Part shown: positions 7,233-14,329 of the stretch, piece after piece
Position numbering within the stretch: the stretch's first letter is position 1
How the letters are laid out: each line of letters opens with the position of its first letter
Assembly: GCA_034430835.1 (NCBI GenBank)
Contig: DAOUDX010000072.1
Coordinates: 1-20,359, forward strand
DNA: 20,359 bases
Source of the DNA: JAFGED01 sp034430835
GTDB taxonomy: Bacteria > Chloroflexota > Anaerolineae > B4-G1
Direction of reading: 5' to 3'
Notes under the pieces: model-generated
What the model saw: only the letters and a program-made list of their open reading frames with translations
Told to the model about the DNA's origin: nothing
The model's database searches: none
Translations under genes and position numbers: made by a program

Positions 7233-7323
7233 GTCGCGGGCAACTATAAACTCTGCCACGCGTTGCCGCAGGTCGCTCAAGGTGGTGCGATCGTCCATCA
7301 CCGCTCGCGTGGCAACTCCACGG

Positions 7324-8310
7324 CTACGGCAGCCCCACTGCCGCCTTGACCTCGGCGATGACCTCCGAGGCAATGACAGAGGCTCGCCGCGCACCGTCGG
7401 CCAGAATGTCCCACACCCGGTCGGGATCTTCGGCCAACGCCGCCCGCCGCTCGCGGAACGGCGCAAAGTAATCCGCCAAGTTCTTGGCGAAGAGCCGCTT
7501 GCACTGTACGCAGCCGATCTCGGCGCTCCGGCACTCTTTTTCGATCTGCGCCGCCTGGCCGGGGGAAAAGAACCCATGCATGGAGAAAACGTTGCACACC
7601 TCCGGGTGGCCGGGGTCCTGGCGGTACTGACGGGCCGGATCGGTCATCATCTGCATCACCAGCTTTTCGACCTCCTCCGGCGAGGCCGCGATCTCGATGT
7701 GGTTGTTCAGCGACTTGCTCATCTTTTGCACGCCGTCGATCCCCAGTACCTTGGTGAACTCGGTGTGCTTGGCCTGAGGCTCGATCAACACATCGCCAAA
7801 GTGGGCGTTGAAGCGGCGCACGATCTCGCGGGTGAACTCCAAGTGGGGAGCCTGATCGACGCCGACGGGTACCGTGTCGGCCTTGTAGAGAGTGATGTCG
7901 GCGGCCATCAACACCGGATAGCCAACCAACCCATAGTTGACGTTATCGGGCTGCTGGCGCACCTTCTCCTTAAAGGTCGGCAGGCGGGTCAGCCAGCCCA
8001 GCGGCGTAACCATCGAAAGCAGCAAATGCAACTCCTCCACCTGCGGCACGTGGGATTGAATGAAGATAATGGTGCCTCTCTCGGGATCCATCCCAGCGGC
8101 CAGCCAGTCCAGCGCCATCTCGTACGTCCATTCGCGCAGCATATGCGTGTCGGCAAGCGTCGTAAGCGCGTGCAGATCGACGATGCAGTAAATGCAGTCG
8201 TAGTCGTCCTGCAGCGCGACATAGTTCTGGATGGCGCCCAGGTAATTGCCCAGGTGCTGGCGTCCGGTGGGGCGAGCGCCGGAGAAAACGCGGCCTTTCT
8301 GATTGCTCAT
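7324..8310 (-). CDS. trpS: Tryptophanyl-tRNA synthetase
   Basis: Charges tRNA-Trp with tryptophan (class Ic synthetase, acting as a dimer in the cytoplasm). The 328-residue length is typical. Class I signatures are PTGRQHLGNYLGA (14-26, the HIGH equivalent HLGN) and KMSKS (196-200). Also visible are LMAADITLY and VGVDQ (149-153), which belong to the Trp and ATP pocket. The start at 8310 (MSNQKG) has GGAGGAG upstream with a long 11-base spacing; an upstream in-frame extension has no family support. A candidate promoter and two hairpins separate it from acpS. It is followed by the MazG-like gene after 25 bases. Confidence 0.97.
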   Translation of the reverse strand: MSNQKGRVFSGARPTGRQHLGNYLGAIQNYVALQDDYDCIYCIVDLHALTTLADTHMLREWTYEMALDWLAAGMDPERGTIIFIQSHVPQVEELHLLLSMVTPLGWLTRLPTFKEKVRQQPDNVNYGLVGYPVLMAADITLYKADTVPVGVDQAPHLEFTREIVRRFNAHFGDVLIEPQAKHTEFTKVLGIDGVQKMSKSLNNHIEIAASPEEVEKLVMQMMTDPARQYRQDPGHPEVCNVFSMHGFFSPGQAAQIEKECRSAEIGCVQCKRLFAKNLADYFAPFRERRAALAEDPDRVWDILADGARRASVIASEVIAEVKAAVGLP

Positions 8311-8347
8311 CGTGTTGCATTCTCCTCCCTCTGATTTGGACCGCCGT

Positions 8348-8376
8348 AGTGTACCACAGGAGCAGCGGGGGGACAA
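8348..8376 (-). promoter_or_regulatory. Candidate promoter for trpS
   Basis: On the minus strand TTGTCC (8371-8376), 17 bases, then TACACT (8348-8353), with an upstream TG giving an extended -10. Each box matches the consensus at 4 of 6 positions. The predicted leader is about 30 bases and contains the GGAGGAG. Plausible, not strong. Confidence 0.4.
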
Positions 8377-8377
8377 G

Positions 8378-8405
8378 GGCAATTTCGCGCCTGCGCGAAA
8401 TTGCC
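8378..8405. repeat. Perfect 12-bp palindromic hairpin between acpS and trpS
   Basis: GGCAATTTCGCG (8378-8389) pairs with CGCGAAATTGCC (8394-8405) around a 4-base loop. Its right arm touches the acpS stop codon. There is no T-run on the minus strand, so it is not a classical terminator. It resembles a small dispersed palindromic element. Confidence 0.7.
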
Positions 8406-8815
8406 TAGTGGTTTTTCTGGAGTGAAGCTCCAGAAAAACCGCCTTGTGCCACCACGAAAGCTATGGCTTGATCGCGGGTGTGGGTGAGGCTGACCGCCCA
8501 CTCGGTGAGTCCGAGCTCACTAGCGCGCTCGGCGGCGCGGCCAAAGAGCCGCACGATGGGCTTACCCCGATCGTCACCGACGATCTCCACGTCCTTCCAG
8601 TCGATGCCGTCGCGGGCCAGAATGCGCATCCCCACGCCCAGCGCCTTGGAGACGGCCTCCTTGGCGGCGAAGCGGGCCGCAAGCTCGGGTACGCGCCCCC
8701 TGCAGTAGAGGACCTCGTTCCGGGTAAAGACGCGCGCCAGGAAGCGGTCACTGTAGCGTGTCACCGCCCGCTCGACGCGCCCGATTTCGATCAGATCGAC
8801 GCCGGTGGTCAGCAC
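8405..8815 (-). CDS. acpS: Holo-[acyl-carrier-protein] synthase
   Basis: Transfers 4'-phosphopantetheine from CoA to acyl carrier protein, activating fatty acid synthesis. GVDLIEIGRVE (5-15) and RFAAKEAVSKALG (48-60) are the two Mg/CoA-binding signatures, with Asp7 and Glu53 as metal ligands. The 136 residues are slightly longer than many family members. The last dozen (GGFSGASLQKNH) are unlike the family and are encoded mostly by an inverted repeat, so the original C-terminus seems replaced or extended. The start is a GTG at 8815, five bases after the stop of the M16 gene (TAAGAGAGGTG), which suggests translational coupling. Confidence 0.95.
   Translation of the reverse strand: MLTTGVDLIEIGRVERAVTRYSDRFLARVFTRNEVLYCRGRVPELAARFAAKEAVSKALGVGMRILARDGIDWKDVEIVGDDRGKPIVRLFGRAAERASELGLTEWAVSLTHTRDQAIAFVVAQGGFSGASLQKNH
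8410..8440. repeat. Perfect 13-bp palindromic hairpin within the acpS 3' end
   Basis: GGTTTTTCTGGAG (8410-8422) pairs perfectly with CTCCAGAAAAACC (8428-8440) around the loop TGAAG. It encodes the last residues of AcpS and lies only 4 bases from the second perfect hairpin at 8378-8405. Confidence 0.75.
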
Positions 8816-8820
8816 CTCTC

Positions 8821-10086
8821 TTACTCCATCGGCGGTCCGGCGACGGCCAGCGCGTAGGCGCCGGGATCGAGCCAGCGCTGCGCGACGGCCTGCACCCGCT
8901 CGGCGGTGATCTCGTCGATCAGCGCGTCGTACCGCTGCAGGTAATCCAGCCCCAGAGCGTACCGTTCCATATCGAGGAGATGCCGCGCTACCCCTTCGTT
9001 AGTCTCCAGCCGCAGGGGCAGGCTGCCGGTGATGAAAGCTTTGTTGTCGGCCAGCTCCTCATCCCCCACCGGTTCTTCGCAGATGCGCTCCACCTCGGCG
9101 CGGATGCTGGACACAGCTTGCTCAACGTTGGCTGGATTGACGCCGGCGATGACGCGCCAGGGGCCGGGGCCGGGGCCGCCGTCCACGCGGCTGTACGAGT
9201 AGTAGGCCAACCCCTGCGCTTCGCGCACCGTCTCGCCCAGGCGACCCATCATTCCAAAGATGCCCAGAACGGAATTGCACACGACTGCTTCCAAAAAGTC
9301 CGGCGACTTACGGGCGGGGCCGGGGTAGCCCAGGACAAGGTCCGCCTGCGTTTTGCCGGGGATGGGAATGAAACGCTCCCGCACCTCGGAGATGCGGCAA
9401 ACCTCAGGAAGCGGATCGCGCTCGAAGGTGGGAGCCTGCCAATCGCCAAAGATGGTCTCGATCTGCGCCAGTGCGTCGGCGGTCTCGACCGCACCCACCA
9501 CGGCGATGACCATACCCTGGGGACTATACCCGCCAGCGTAGAACGCCGCCAGATCGTCGCGGCCGATCGCGCTTATGGTCTCGACGTACCCGTCTGCGCT
9601 ACGGGAGTAAGGATGCTCCTCAGGATAGGCCAACTCGTAGAAGGCCAGGCTGGCCATGCTGCGGGTGTCGTGGGCGCGCTCCTCCAGATCGGTGAGGATC
9701 TCACCCCGCAGCCTTTCGATCTCGTCGGGAGGAAATGTGGGACGGCGCAGCACGTCGGCCAGGATATCGAGCACCACCGGCAGGTCTTCGGCCAGGCTCT
9801 TGGTGCCGAAGCGGGTCGTATGCGTCGCGCCGCTGACATCGACACCGGCGCCGACTGACTCCAACGATTCATAGATCTGTTCGAAGGTGCGGTTGGCAGT
9901 GCCACGCATCAGCCCCTCTGCGGTGAAGGCGGCCAGCCCGGCCTGCTCCGGCCGCTCGTCGCAGGCTCCCACGGCCAGGTAGCCGCTCACGACGACCGCC
10001 GGGCTGGAATGGTTTTCGCGCACCAGCACGACGATGCCGTTGGACAGCTCGTGGCGGGTGATGTCCTGGGGGCCGGGGATGGACAT
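8821..10086 (-). CDS. M16-family peptidase homolog, non-catalytic subunit
   Basis: Insulinase/mitochondrial-processing-peptidase-like protein that has lost its zinc site. Where the active family has HxxEH, this protein reads AFTAE (53-57, within GLAAFTAEGLMRGT), so all three zinc residues of the motif are changed. The C-terminal half keeps the pattern REAQGLAYYSYSR, typical of the substrate-binding non-catalytic partner in bacterial M16 heterodimers. The partner is probably the active M16 protein encoded two genes upstream. I chose the ATG at 10086 (421 residues). A GTG at 10098 overlaps the DUF368 stop and adds four residues, but AAGGAG is only one base from it, against 13 bases for the ATG. 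The product has no signal peptide or membrane segment that I can see. Confidence 0.9.
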   Translation of the reverse strand: MSIPGPQDITRHELSNGIVVLVRENHSSPAVVVSGYLAVGACDERPEQAGLAAFTAEGLMRGTANRTFEQIYESLESVGAGVDVSGATHTTRFGTKSLAEDLPVVLDILADVLRRPTFPPDEIERLRGEILTDLEERAHDTRSMASLAFYELAYPEEHPYSRSADGYVETISAIGRDDLAAFYAGGYSPQGMVIAVVGAVETADALAQIETIFGDWQAPTFERDPLPEVCRISEVRERFIPIPGKTQADLVLGYPGPARKSPDFLEAVVCNSVLGIFGMMGRLGETVREAQGLAYYSYSRVDGGPGPGPWRVIAGVNPANVEQAVSSIRAEVERICEEPVGDEELADNKAFITGSLPLRLETNEGVARHLLDMERYALGLDYLQRYDALIDEITAERVQAVAQRWLDPGAYALAVAGPPME

Positions 10087-10094
10087 GTGCCTTG

Positions 10095-10997
10095 TCACGC
10101 TCCTTCAGCTTCAGCCTGTTCGGCTTCCTGGAACGCAGCCGCCTCTCCCTCCGTCGATCTGCCGAGGAAATAGGCAGTGGCAACTCCCACGATCAGGAGC
10201 GGGATACCGACGAGGCCATGCTCGGCAAAGGTAAACTCTGTCGGCCACAGGCCGATGAGCGACCCGCAGATCAGGCCCAGGATGGCGTAAAAGGTCACGG
10301 CGGGCCAACGCTTCAGAAGCAGGCTGGTCAGCTTGGCAAAGATCAGGATTCCCAGGACGAGGCCCAGCGTCGCCGGTACGAGAACCACCAACTGCATGGG
10401 GGGATGGGTCAGTGAATCAAGCGCCTCAATGATCGGCTCGTAAGTGCCCGTCAGCAGAAGGATGTACGAACCGCTCAGGCCCGGGGTCATCATCGCACTG
10501 CCAGCAAAAAAGCCCCCCACACTCAATTGGAGCAGGTTCGGGGCGGAGATGGCTTCGGCAGAAGCCTCTACCAGCGCCTCGTTTCTTGCCCCCACTACGC
10601 CAACCACGATGGCAACCGCTGCGCCGACGACGAAGGCGATCACCCGCCCGCCCGTCAGCTTCATGTCGTGGTGCATCTTGGTCACACTGGGAATGCCGCC
10701 GGCAATGACACCAATGAAGAAGAGCACCGAAAGCACCGGGTACCGATCGAGCACGAGGGACGCCACCTTGGCGATACCTACCGTCCCAATGGCAACCCCG
10801 AGGGCCAAAGGGACCAAGAAAGAGAGGCGTCTCCTAAGCGCTTCCCTGTCTCTAAGACTCGAAAGCAGACCGCTGACCGATGCGATCAATTCGTCGTAGA
10901 CCCGTAGCAAGACCATGAACGTGCCGCTGCTGACGCCGGGGACGATGTGGACAACGCCGACGATGATGCCCTTTAGCAACAGGATGATGGCTCTCAT
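10095..10997 (-). CDS. DUF368 membrane protein (PopT-type polyprenyl-phosphate transporter)
   Basis: A 300-residue integral membrane protein with about eight hydrophobic segments. The two halves carry matching motifs, PGVSSG at 20-25 and PGLSGS at 172-177, as in the inverted-repeat DUF368 family. Members of that family were recently shown to return undecaprenyl phosphate across the membrane for cell wall synthesis; assigning that role here is by family only. The C-terminus is acidic and Ala/Glu-rich. The ATG at 10997 overlaps the stop of the catalytic M16 gene (ATGA), and its own stop lies just before the next M16 gene, so the three are translationally coupled. Confidence 0.9.
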   Translation of the reverse strand: MRAIILLLKGIIVGVVHIVPGVSSGTFMVLLRVYDELIASVSGLLSSLRDREALRRRLSFLVPLALGVAIGTVGIAKVASLVLDRYPVLSVLFFIGVIAGGIPSVTKMHHDMKLTGGRVIAFVVGAAVAIVVGVVGARNEALVEASAEAISAPNLLQLSVGGFFAGSAMMTPGLSGSYILLLTGTYEPIIEALDSLTHPPMQLVVLVPATLGLVLGILIFAKLTSLLLKRWPAVTFYAILGLICGSLIGLWPTEFTFAEHGLVGIPLLIVGVATAYFLGRSTEGEAAAFQEAEQAEAEGA

Positions 10998-12298
10998 AAG
11001 TTCTCCTTCGAGTTTCCTTGTTGGTTGGTTGGCACGTACCACCCGACCGTGCGATTGGACTTTTTGAGACAAGCCTGCGCCATGCGCTGCACGTCCTCGA
11101 CAGTGACGGCACTGAGGTTGTCGATGTAGCTTTCGAACCAGCCATAGTCGGCGAAAATCTCGCTGAACCCCATCCACAGCGCCTGCCCGGTGACCGTCTC
11201 GCTGGAGTAGGCGAACTGAGCCTTGGCCTGCTTGATCGCCTTGATCAGCTCCTCCTCTGAGATCGGCTCGTCGATCACGCGCGCCAGCTCCGCCTCCAGC
11301 GCCTCCTCTACCTCGGCGGGGGTGTGGCCCGTGCGCACGACGGCGGAGAGGTCGTAGATGTAAGGGTCCACGGTTGGAAGGAGGGAGCCAGATACGTGAG
11401 TCGCCAGCTCTGCCGCCACCAGCGCCTTGTAAAGGCGGCTGCTCTTGTTGGTCGAGCCACCACCGAAGATGGTCATGCCACTGGCACCGGTGAGCACTGC
11501 GTCGAGCACTGCCAAAGCGTGGAAGCCTGGATCGCGGGCAGAGGGGGCGCGGAAGGCCATCTCCAAGTACGCGACGTTGCCCTCCCCTTCGACCGTCACC
11601 CGCCGCTCCCCTCGCTGCGATGGCTCGACGGCGTTCATCGGCGGCACATCCACGCCGTTGGGGATCGCGCCAAAGTGATGCTCGATCAGCCGCAACATGT
11701 CATCGGCGGCAAAATCGCCCGCCGCGACGGCCAACGCGTTCTTGGGGGTGTAATAGGTGCGGTAGTGAGCGTAGAGCTGCTCGCGCGTCATCGCCTCCAG
11801 GTCGCACATGTGGCCGATGGTTTCATTGCCATAAGGGTGCACGCGAAAGACCGACCCCATCAGTGCCTCGTTGAGCAAGAACTCGGGGTTGTTCTCGGCT
11901 CCCTGGCGCTCGCTGATGATGACGGTGCGTTCCAGGGCCGCGCCATCGGGGTCGAAGAGCGCGTGCGCCATGCGGTCGGCCTCGATACGCAAGCCCAGCT
12001 CGATGCGGTCGGCTGGCAGCGTAGCGTAGTAGGTGGTAAAGTCATACCACGTGAGCCCATTGGAGACGCCGCCCTCGCGGGCGATGGCCTTATCCGCCGT
12101 GCCTGGGGGGAACGCCTCCGTTCCCTTGAACAGCATGTGCTCCACCCAGTGAGAGATACCGGTGACGCCCAGATGCTCGTTGCGGCTCCCCACCCGGTAC
12201 CACACCCAAAAGCTGGCCACCGGCGCGGCGTGCGCCTCCTTGACCAGCACGGTCAGGCCATTGGATAGTTGCGTTTTGACGAATCCGTTGTCTGTCAT
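10994..12298 (-). CDS. M16-family zinc peptidase, catalytic subunit
   Basis: Zinc-dependent peptidase of the insulinase / processing-peptidase family. From the ATG at 12298 (434 residues) the inverted zinc motif is HWVEH at 50-54, with Glu130 in IISERQGAENNP as the third ligand, close to the family spacing. NNPEFLLNE and HPYGNETIGHMCDLEAMT match the N-terminal domain. The C-terminal domain looks complete. A longer frame begins at 12343, but the homologous region starts near 12298. There is no clear Shine-Dalgarno; a promoter -10 box lies only about 17 bases upstream, so the leader is very short. It overlaps the DUF368 gene by 4 bases and probably pairs with the non-catalytic M16 protein. Confidence 0.93.
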   Translation of the reverse strand: MTDNGFVKTQLSNGLTVLVKEAHAAPVASFWVWYRVGSRNEHLGVTGISHWVEHMLFKGTEAFPPGTADKAIAREGGVSNGLTWYDFTTYYATLPADRIELGLRIEADRMAHALFDPDGAALERTVIISERQGAENNPEFLLNEALMGSVFRVHPYGNETIGHMCDLEAMTREQLYAHYRTYYTPKNALAVAAGDFAADDMLRLIEHHFGAIPNGVDVPPMNAVEPSQRGERRVTVEGEGNVAYLEMAFRAPSARDPGFHALAVLDAVLTGASGMTIFGGGSTNKSSRLYKALVAAELATHVSGSLLPTVDPYIYDLSAVVRTGHTPAEVEEALEAELARVIDEPISEEELIKAIKQAKAQFAYSSETVTGQALWMGFSEIFADYGWFESYIDNLSAVTVEDVQRMAQACLKKSNRTVGWYVPTNQQGNSKENL

Positions 12299-12314
12299 TT
12301 TCAGTCGAGGCCCA

Positions 12315-12343
12315 ATCATACCACAACCGGGCGCAAAGCCCAA
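12315..12343 (-). promoter_or_regulatory. Candidate promoter for the M16-DUF368-acpS operon
   Basis: On the minus strand TTGGGC (12338-12343), 17 bases, then TATGAT (12315-12320). The -10 matches at 5 of 6 positions and the -35 at 4 of 6. The expected transcript start near 12308 would leave a leader of about 10 bases before the ATG at 12298. Confidence 0.5.
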
Positions 12344-12424
12344 GTTGGGAATTTCGAAGTGCAGAGGTAACCTGCCATGGTGAGGTGTCTGGCTACATTC
12401 GTGGGGTCTTAGGGCTAAACCAGG

Positions 12425-12874
12425 CTAGTTTGTCGTTTGACACGTGTATACGTAGAAATAGCGTGGGCCGACTACTTGCCCATTGTCTGAAAGACATTCA
12501 ATGACGCAGGATTCACCAACGATTCGGACCTCTGAAGACACTAGGTCCGCATCGTTGCCAGTGGTTGTGATATCAACAGTAGCCTTTGATAATTCATTCG
12601 CATGAGATACTAGAACGTCCCAGGCAGACCGCTCAATCGATACCGTCGGTAATTCCACTCTATGCCGATACGTGCCTAATTCGACGACATATCGCTCGTC
12701 ACCTTCTAGGGCTGCCTGAAGTAAGTCTTGCATTGCTTTGTCAGGGTCGGGGCCTTCCAGATTGGACAGAACCTGGATAGTGAATCTGCCTAATAACGCC
12801 AGTGCCACTGCAAGAACAAAAACTATTCCCAGGCTAATGATCCATCTTTGCTTCATGCTTTGTCTGAATTCCAT
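12425..12874 (-). CDS. Hypothetical membrane-anchored protein
   Basis: I do not recognise this 149-residue protein. Residues 11-29 form one hydrophobic segment after a basic start (MKQR), fitting an N-terminal anchor with the rest outside the cell. The following text (DKAMQDLLQAALEGDERYVVELG) resembles the helical start of small secreted domains that follow such anchors. Three cysteines lie in the C-terminal third. A second ATG at 12856 would also do; neither start has a clear Shine-Dalgarno. The gene is clearly more AT-rich than der and the M16 gene on its sides and may be a recent insertion. It lies 27 bases after the der stop, on the same strand. Confidence 0.65.
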   Translation of the reverse strand: MEFRQSMKQRWIISLGIVFVLAVALALLGRFTIQVLSNLEGPDPDKAMQDLLQAALEGDERYVVELGTYRHRVELPTVSIERSAWDVLVSHANELSKATVDITTTGNDADLVSSEVRIVGESCVIECLSDNGQVVGPRYFYVYTCQTTN

Positions 12875-12901
12875 CCTCTATCGATCCTAGGCATCCAACT
12901 G

Positions 12902-14314
12902 CTATTCTTCCCTCCGCCCTCTGGGTCGAAAGATCAGCCGCAGCGGTGTGCCGGTGAACTCGTAGACCTCTCGCAGCTTGTTCTCCAGGTAGCGCTCGTA
13001 GCTGAAATGCACCAACTCGGTATCATTCACGTGAAAGACGAACGTGGGCGGATCCACGCCCGGCTGGCTGACGTAATAGACCTTCAGTCGCTTGCCGCGC
13101 TTGCTGGGCGGGGCGTGGCGCGCCAGCGCGTCTCGCACCAGCCGGTTCAGCTCTCCGGTTGGGACACGCCGGAAGCGCGCCTCCTGCACGGCCAGCGCCG
13201 TCGGTATCACCTTGTGCACGCGCTGCCCTGTGAGCGCTGAGATGTAGAGGATGGGAACATAGTCGAGGAACTTTAATTCCTCGCGCACCCACCTGGTGTA
13301 CTCGGCCATCGTGTCCGACCGCCCGTGGTCGGCGGTGTCCTTCTCTACCGCGTCCCACTTGTTGACCAGCACCACCACGCTGGCCCACTCATCGAGAATG
13401 AGGCCGGCCACGTGGGTATCCTGGGCAGTGACTCCCTCGACGCCGTCGATCATCAGCAGCGCCACGTCGGCCCGCTGGATGGCACGCAGCGCCCGCAGCA
13501 CGCTATAGTGCTCCACCCCCCGCTCGATCTTGCCCCGCCGCCGGATGCCAGCGGTATCGATCAGCGTGATGGGCGTGCCCTCCCATTCCAGGACTGTGTC
13601 GATGGCATCGCGGGTGGTGCCGGCGATGGGGCTGACGATGGCCCGCTCCTCGCCGAGCAGCTTGTTCAGCAACGACGATTTGCCCACGTTGGGCCGCCCG
13701 ACGATGGCGATCTTGATTCCCGAATCCTGATCCCCTTCGCCCTGCTCCTCTTCCTCGACCGAGGGCAACGCCTCGACCACATCGTCCAGCAAGTCGGCCA
13801 CGCCGACGCCGTGCAAGGCAGAGATGGGGTAAACCTCCCCCAGGCCCAAGGCGTAGAACTCGAGCGCGTCCTGCCGCAGCCGCTCGTTATCCGCCTTGTT
13901 GGGAACCAGGAAGACGGGGCAGCGCGCGCGGCGTAGGATTCCGGCCACCTCCTCGTCGGCGGCGGTCAGGCCGCCGGCAGCGTCGGTGAGGAAGATGACG
14001 GCGTCTGCGCCGGCGATGGCTTGCTCGGCTTGGGCACGGATCAGGGGAATGTAACGGGCCGAGTCCTGCGCCAGCACCCGCTCGGGGCCGGGTCGCCTCC
14101 CGGCGGCGACGGTATCAGGCAGCACCTCGATGCCGCCAGTATCCACCACGACGAAGGTGACACCATTCCATTCGGCGTCCGCGTGAAGCCGGTCGCGGGT
14201 TGTGCCCGGCTCGTCGTGCACCACTGCGATCTGTCGCCCGGCGATGCGGTTGAAGAGGGTGGACTTGCCCACGTTAGGTCGGCCCACAAGGGCTACGATT
14301 GGAGTGCTCGTCAA
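12902..14314 (-). CDS. der: Ribosome-assembly GTPase Der (EngA)
   Basis: Double GTPase needed to mature the 50S ribosomal subunit. Two G domains and a C-terminal KH-like domain are present in 470 residues. G1 motifs are GRPNVGKS at 11-18 and 206-213. G3 is DTGG (58-61) in domain 1 and DTAG (253-256) in domain 2. G4 is NKAD (139-142) and NKWD. After DTGG the first domain has about 20 extra residues (65-88, including AAGRRPGPERV) compared with common Der proteins. An acidic linker (EEEEQGEGDQD) joins the domains. The start is TTG at 14314, with GGAG nine bases upstream and 15 bases after the cdaR stop. It is last in the argF-TPR-cdaA-cdaR-der set. Confidence 0.96.
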   Translation of the reverse strand: MTSTPIVALVGRPNVGKSTLFNRIAGRQIAVVHDEPGTTRDRLHADAEWNGVTFVVVDTGGIEVLPDTVAAGRRPGPERVLAQDSARYIPLIRAQAEQAIAGADAVIFLTDAAGGLTAADEEVAGILRRARCPVFLVPNKADNERLRQDALEFYALGLGEVYPISALHGVGVADLLDDVVEALPSVEEEEQGEGDQDSGIKIAIVGRPNVGKSSLLNKLLGEERAIVSPIAGTTRDAIDTVLEWEGTPITLIDTAGIRRRGKIERGVEHYSVLRALRAIQRADVALLMIDGVEGVTAQDTHVAGLILDEWASVVVLVNKWDAVEKDTADHGRSDTMAEYTRWVREELKFLDYVPILYISALTGQRVHKVIPTALAVQEARFRRVPTGELNRLVRDALARHAPPSKRGKRLKVYYVSQPGVDPPTFVFHVNDTELVHFSYERYLENKLREVYEFTGTPLRLIFRPRGRREE

Positions 14315-14329
14315 CTCTGCTGGCTCCGA

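Larger units (their letters stand above)
6953..7298 (-). pseudogene. MazG-like nucleotide pyrophosphohydrolase, frame broken at a palindrome
   Basis: Related to the small all-alpha dNTP pyrophosphatases (MazG-like / RS21-C6 type), which hydrolyse nucleoside triphosphates to monophosphates. Frame 1 from the ATG at 7298 reads MDDRTTLSDLRQRVAEFIVA and on to GQFHAPKNLS, then runs into nonsense and a stop. A second frame continues exactly where the family should: IAIEAAELLEHFQW, then EMADVIIYALSLANAL to the stop at 6953. Dropping one base near 7172-7176 restores a 114-residue protein of normal length. The metal-binding EAAE and EMAD motifs all lie after the break, so frame 1 alone would be inactive. 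The break lies inside a perfect 34-bp palindrome. It may be a true mutation, a sequencing or assembly error, or (less likely) a programmed +1 shift. It lies 25 bases after trpS. Confidence 0.8.

Noticed and set aside
7282..8334. Plus-strand open frame of 350 codons opposite trpS
   Set aside because: Antisense shadow; trpS has both class I signature motifs in the right order.
12299..12343. Upstream start for the catalytic M16 peptidase
   Set aside because: The extra residues (MGFAPGCG...) are not family-like and overlap the candidate promoter; ATG 12298 is the better start.
13264..13283. Inverted repeat CGAGGAA / TTCCTCG in der
   Set aside because: Only a 7-bp stem inside a conserved coding region (EELKFLDYVP); no sign of function.
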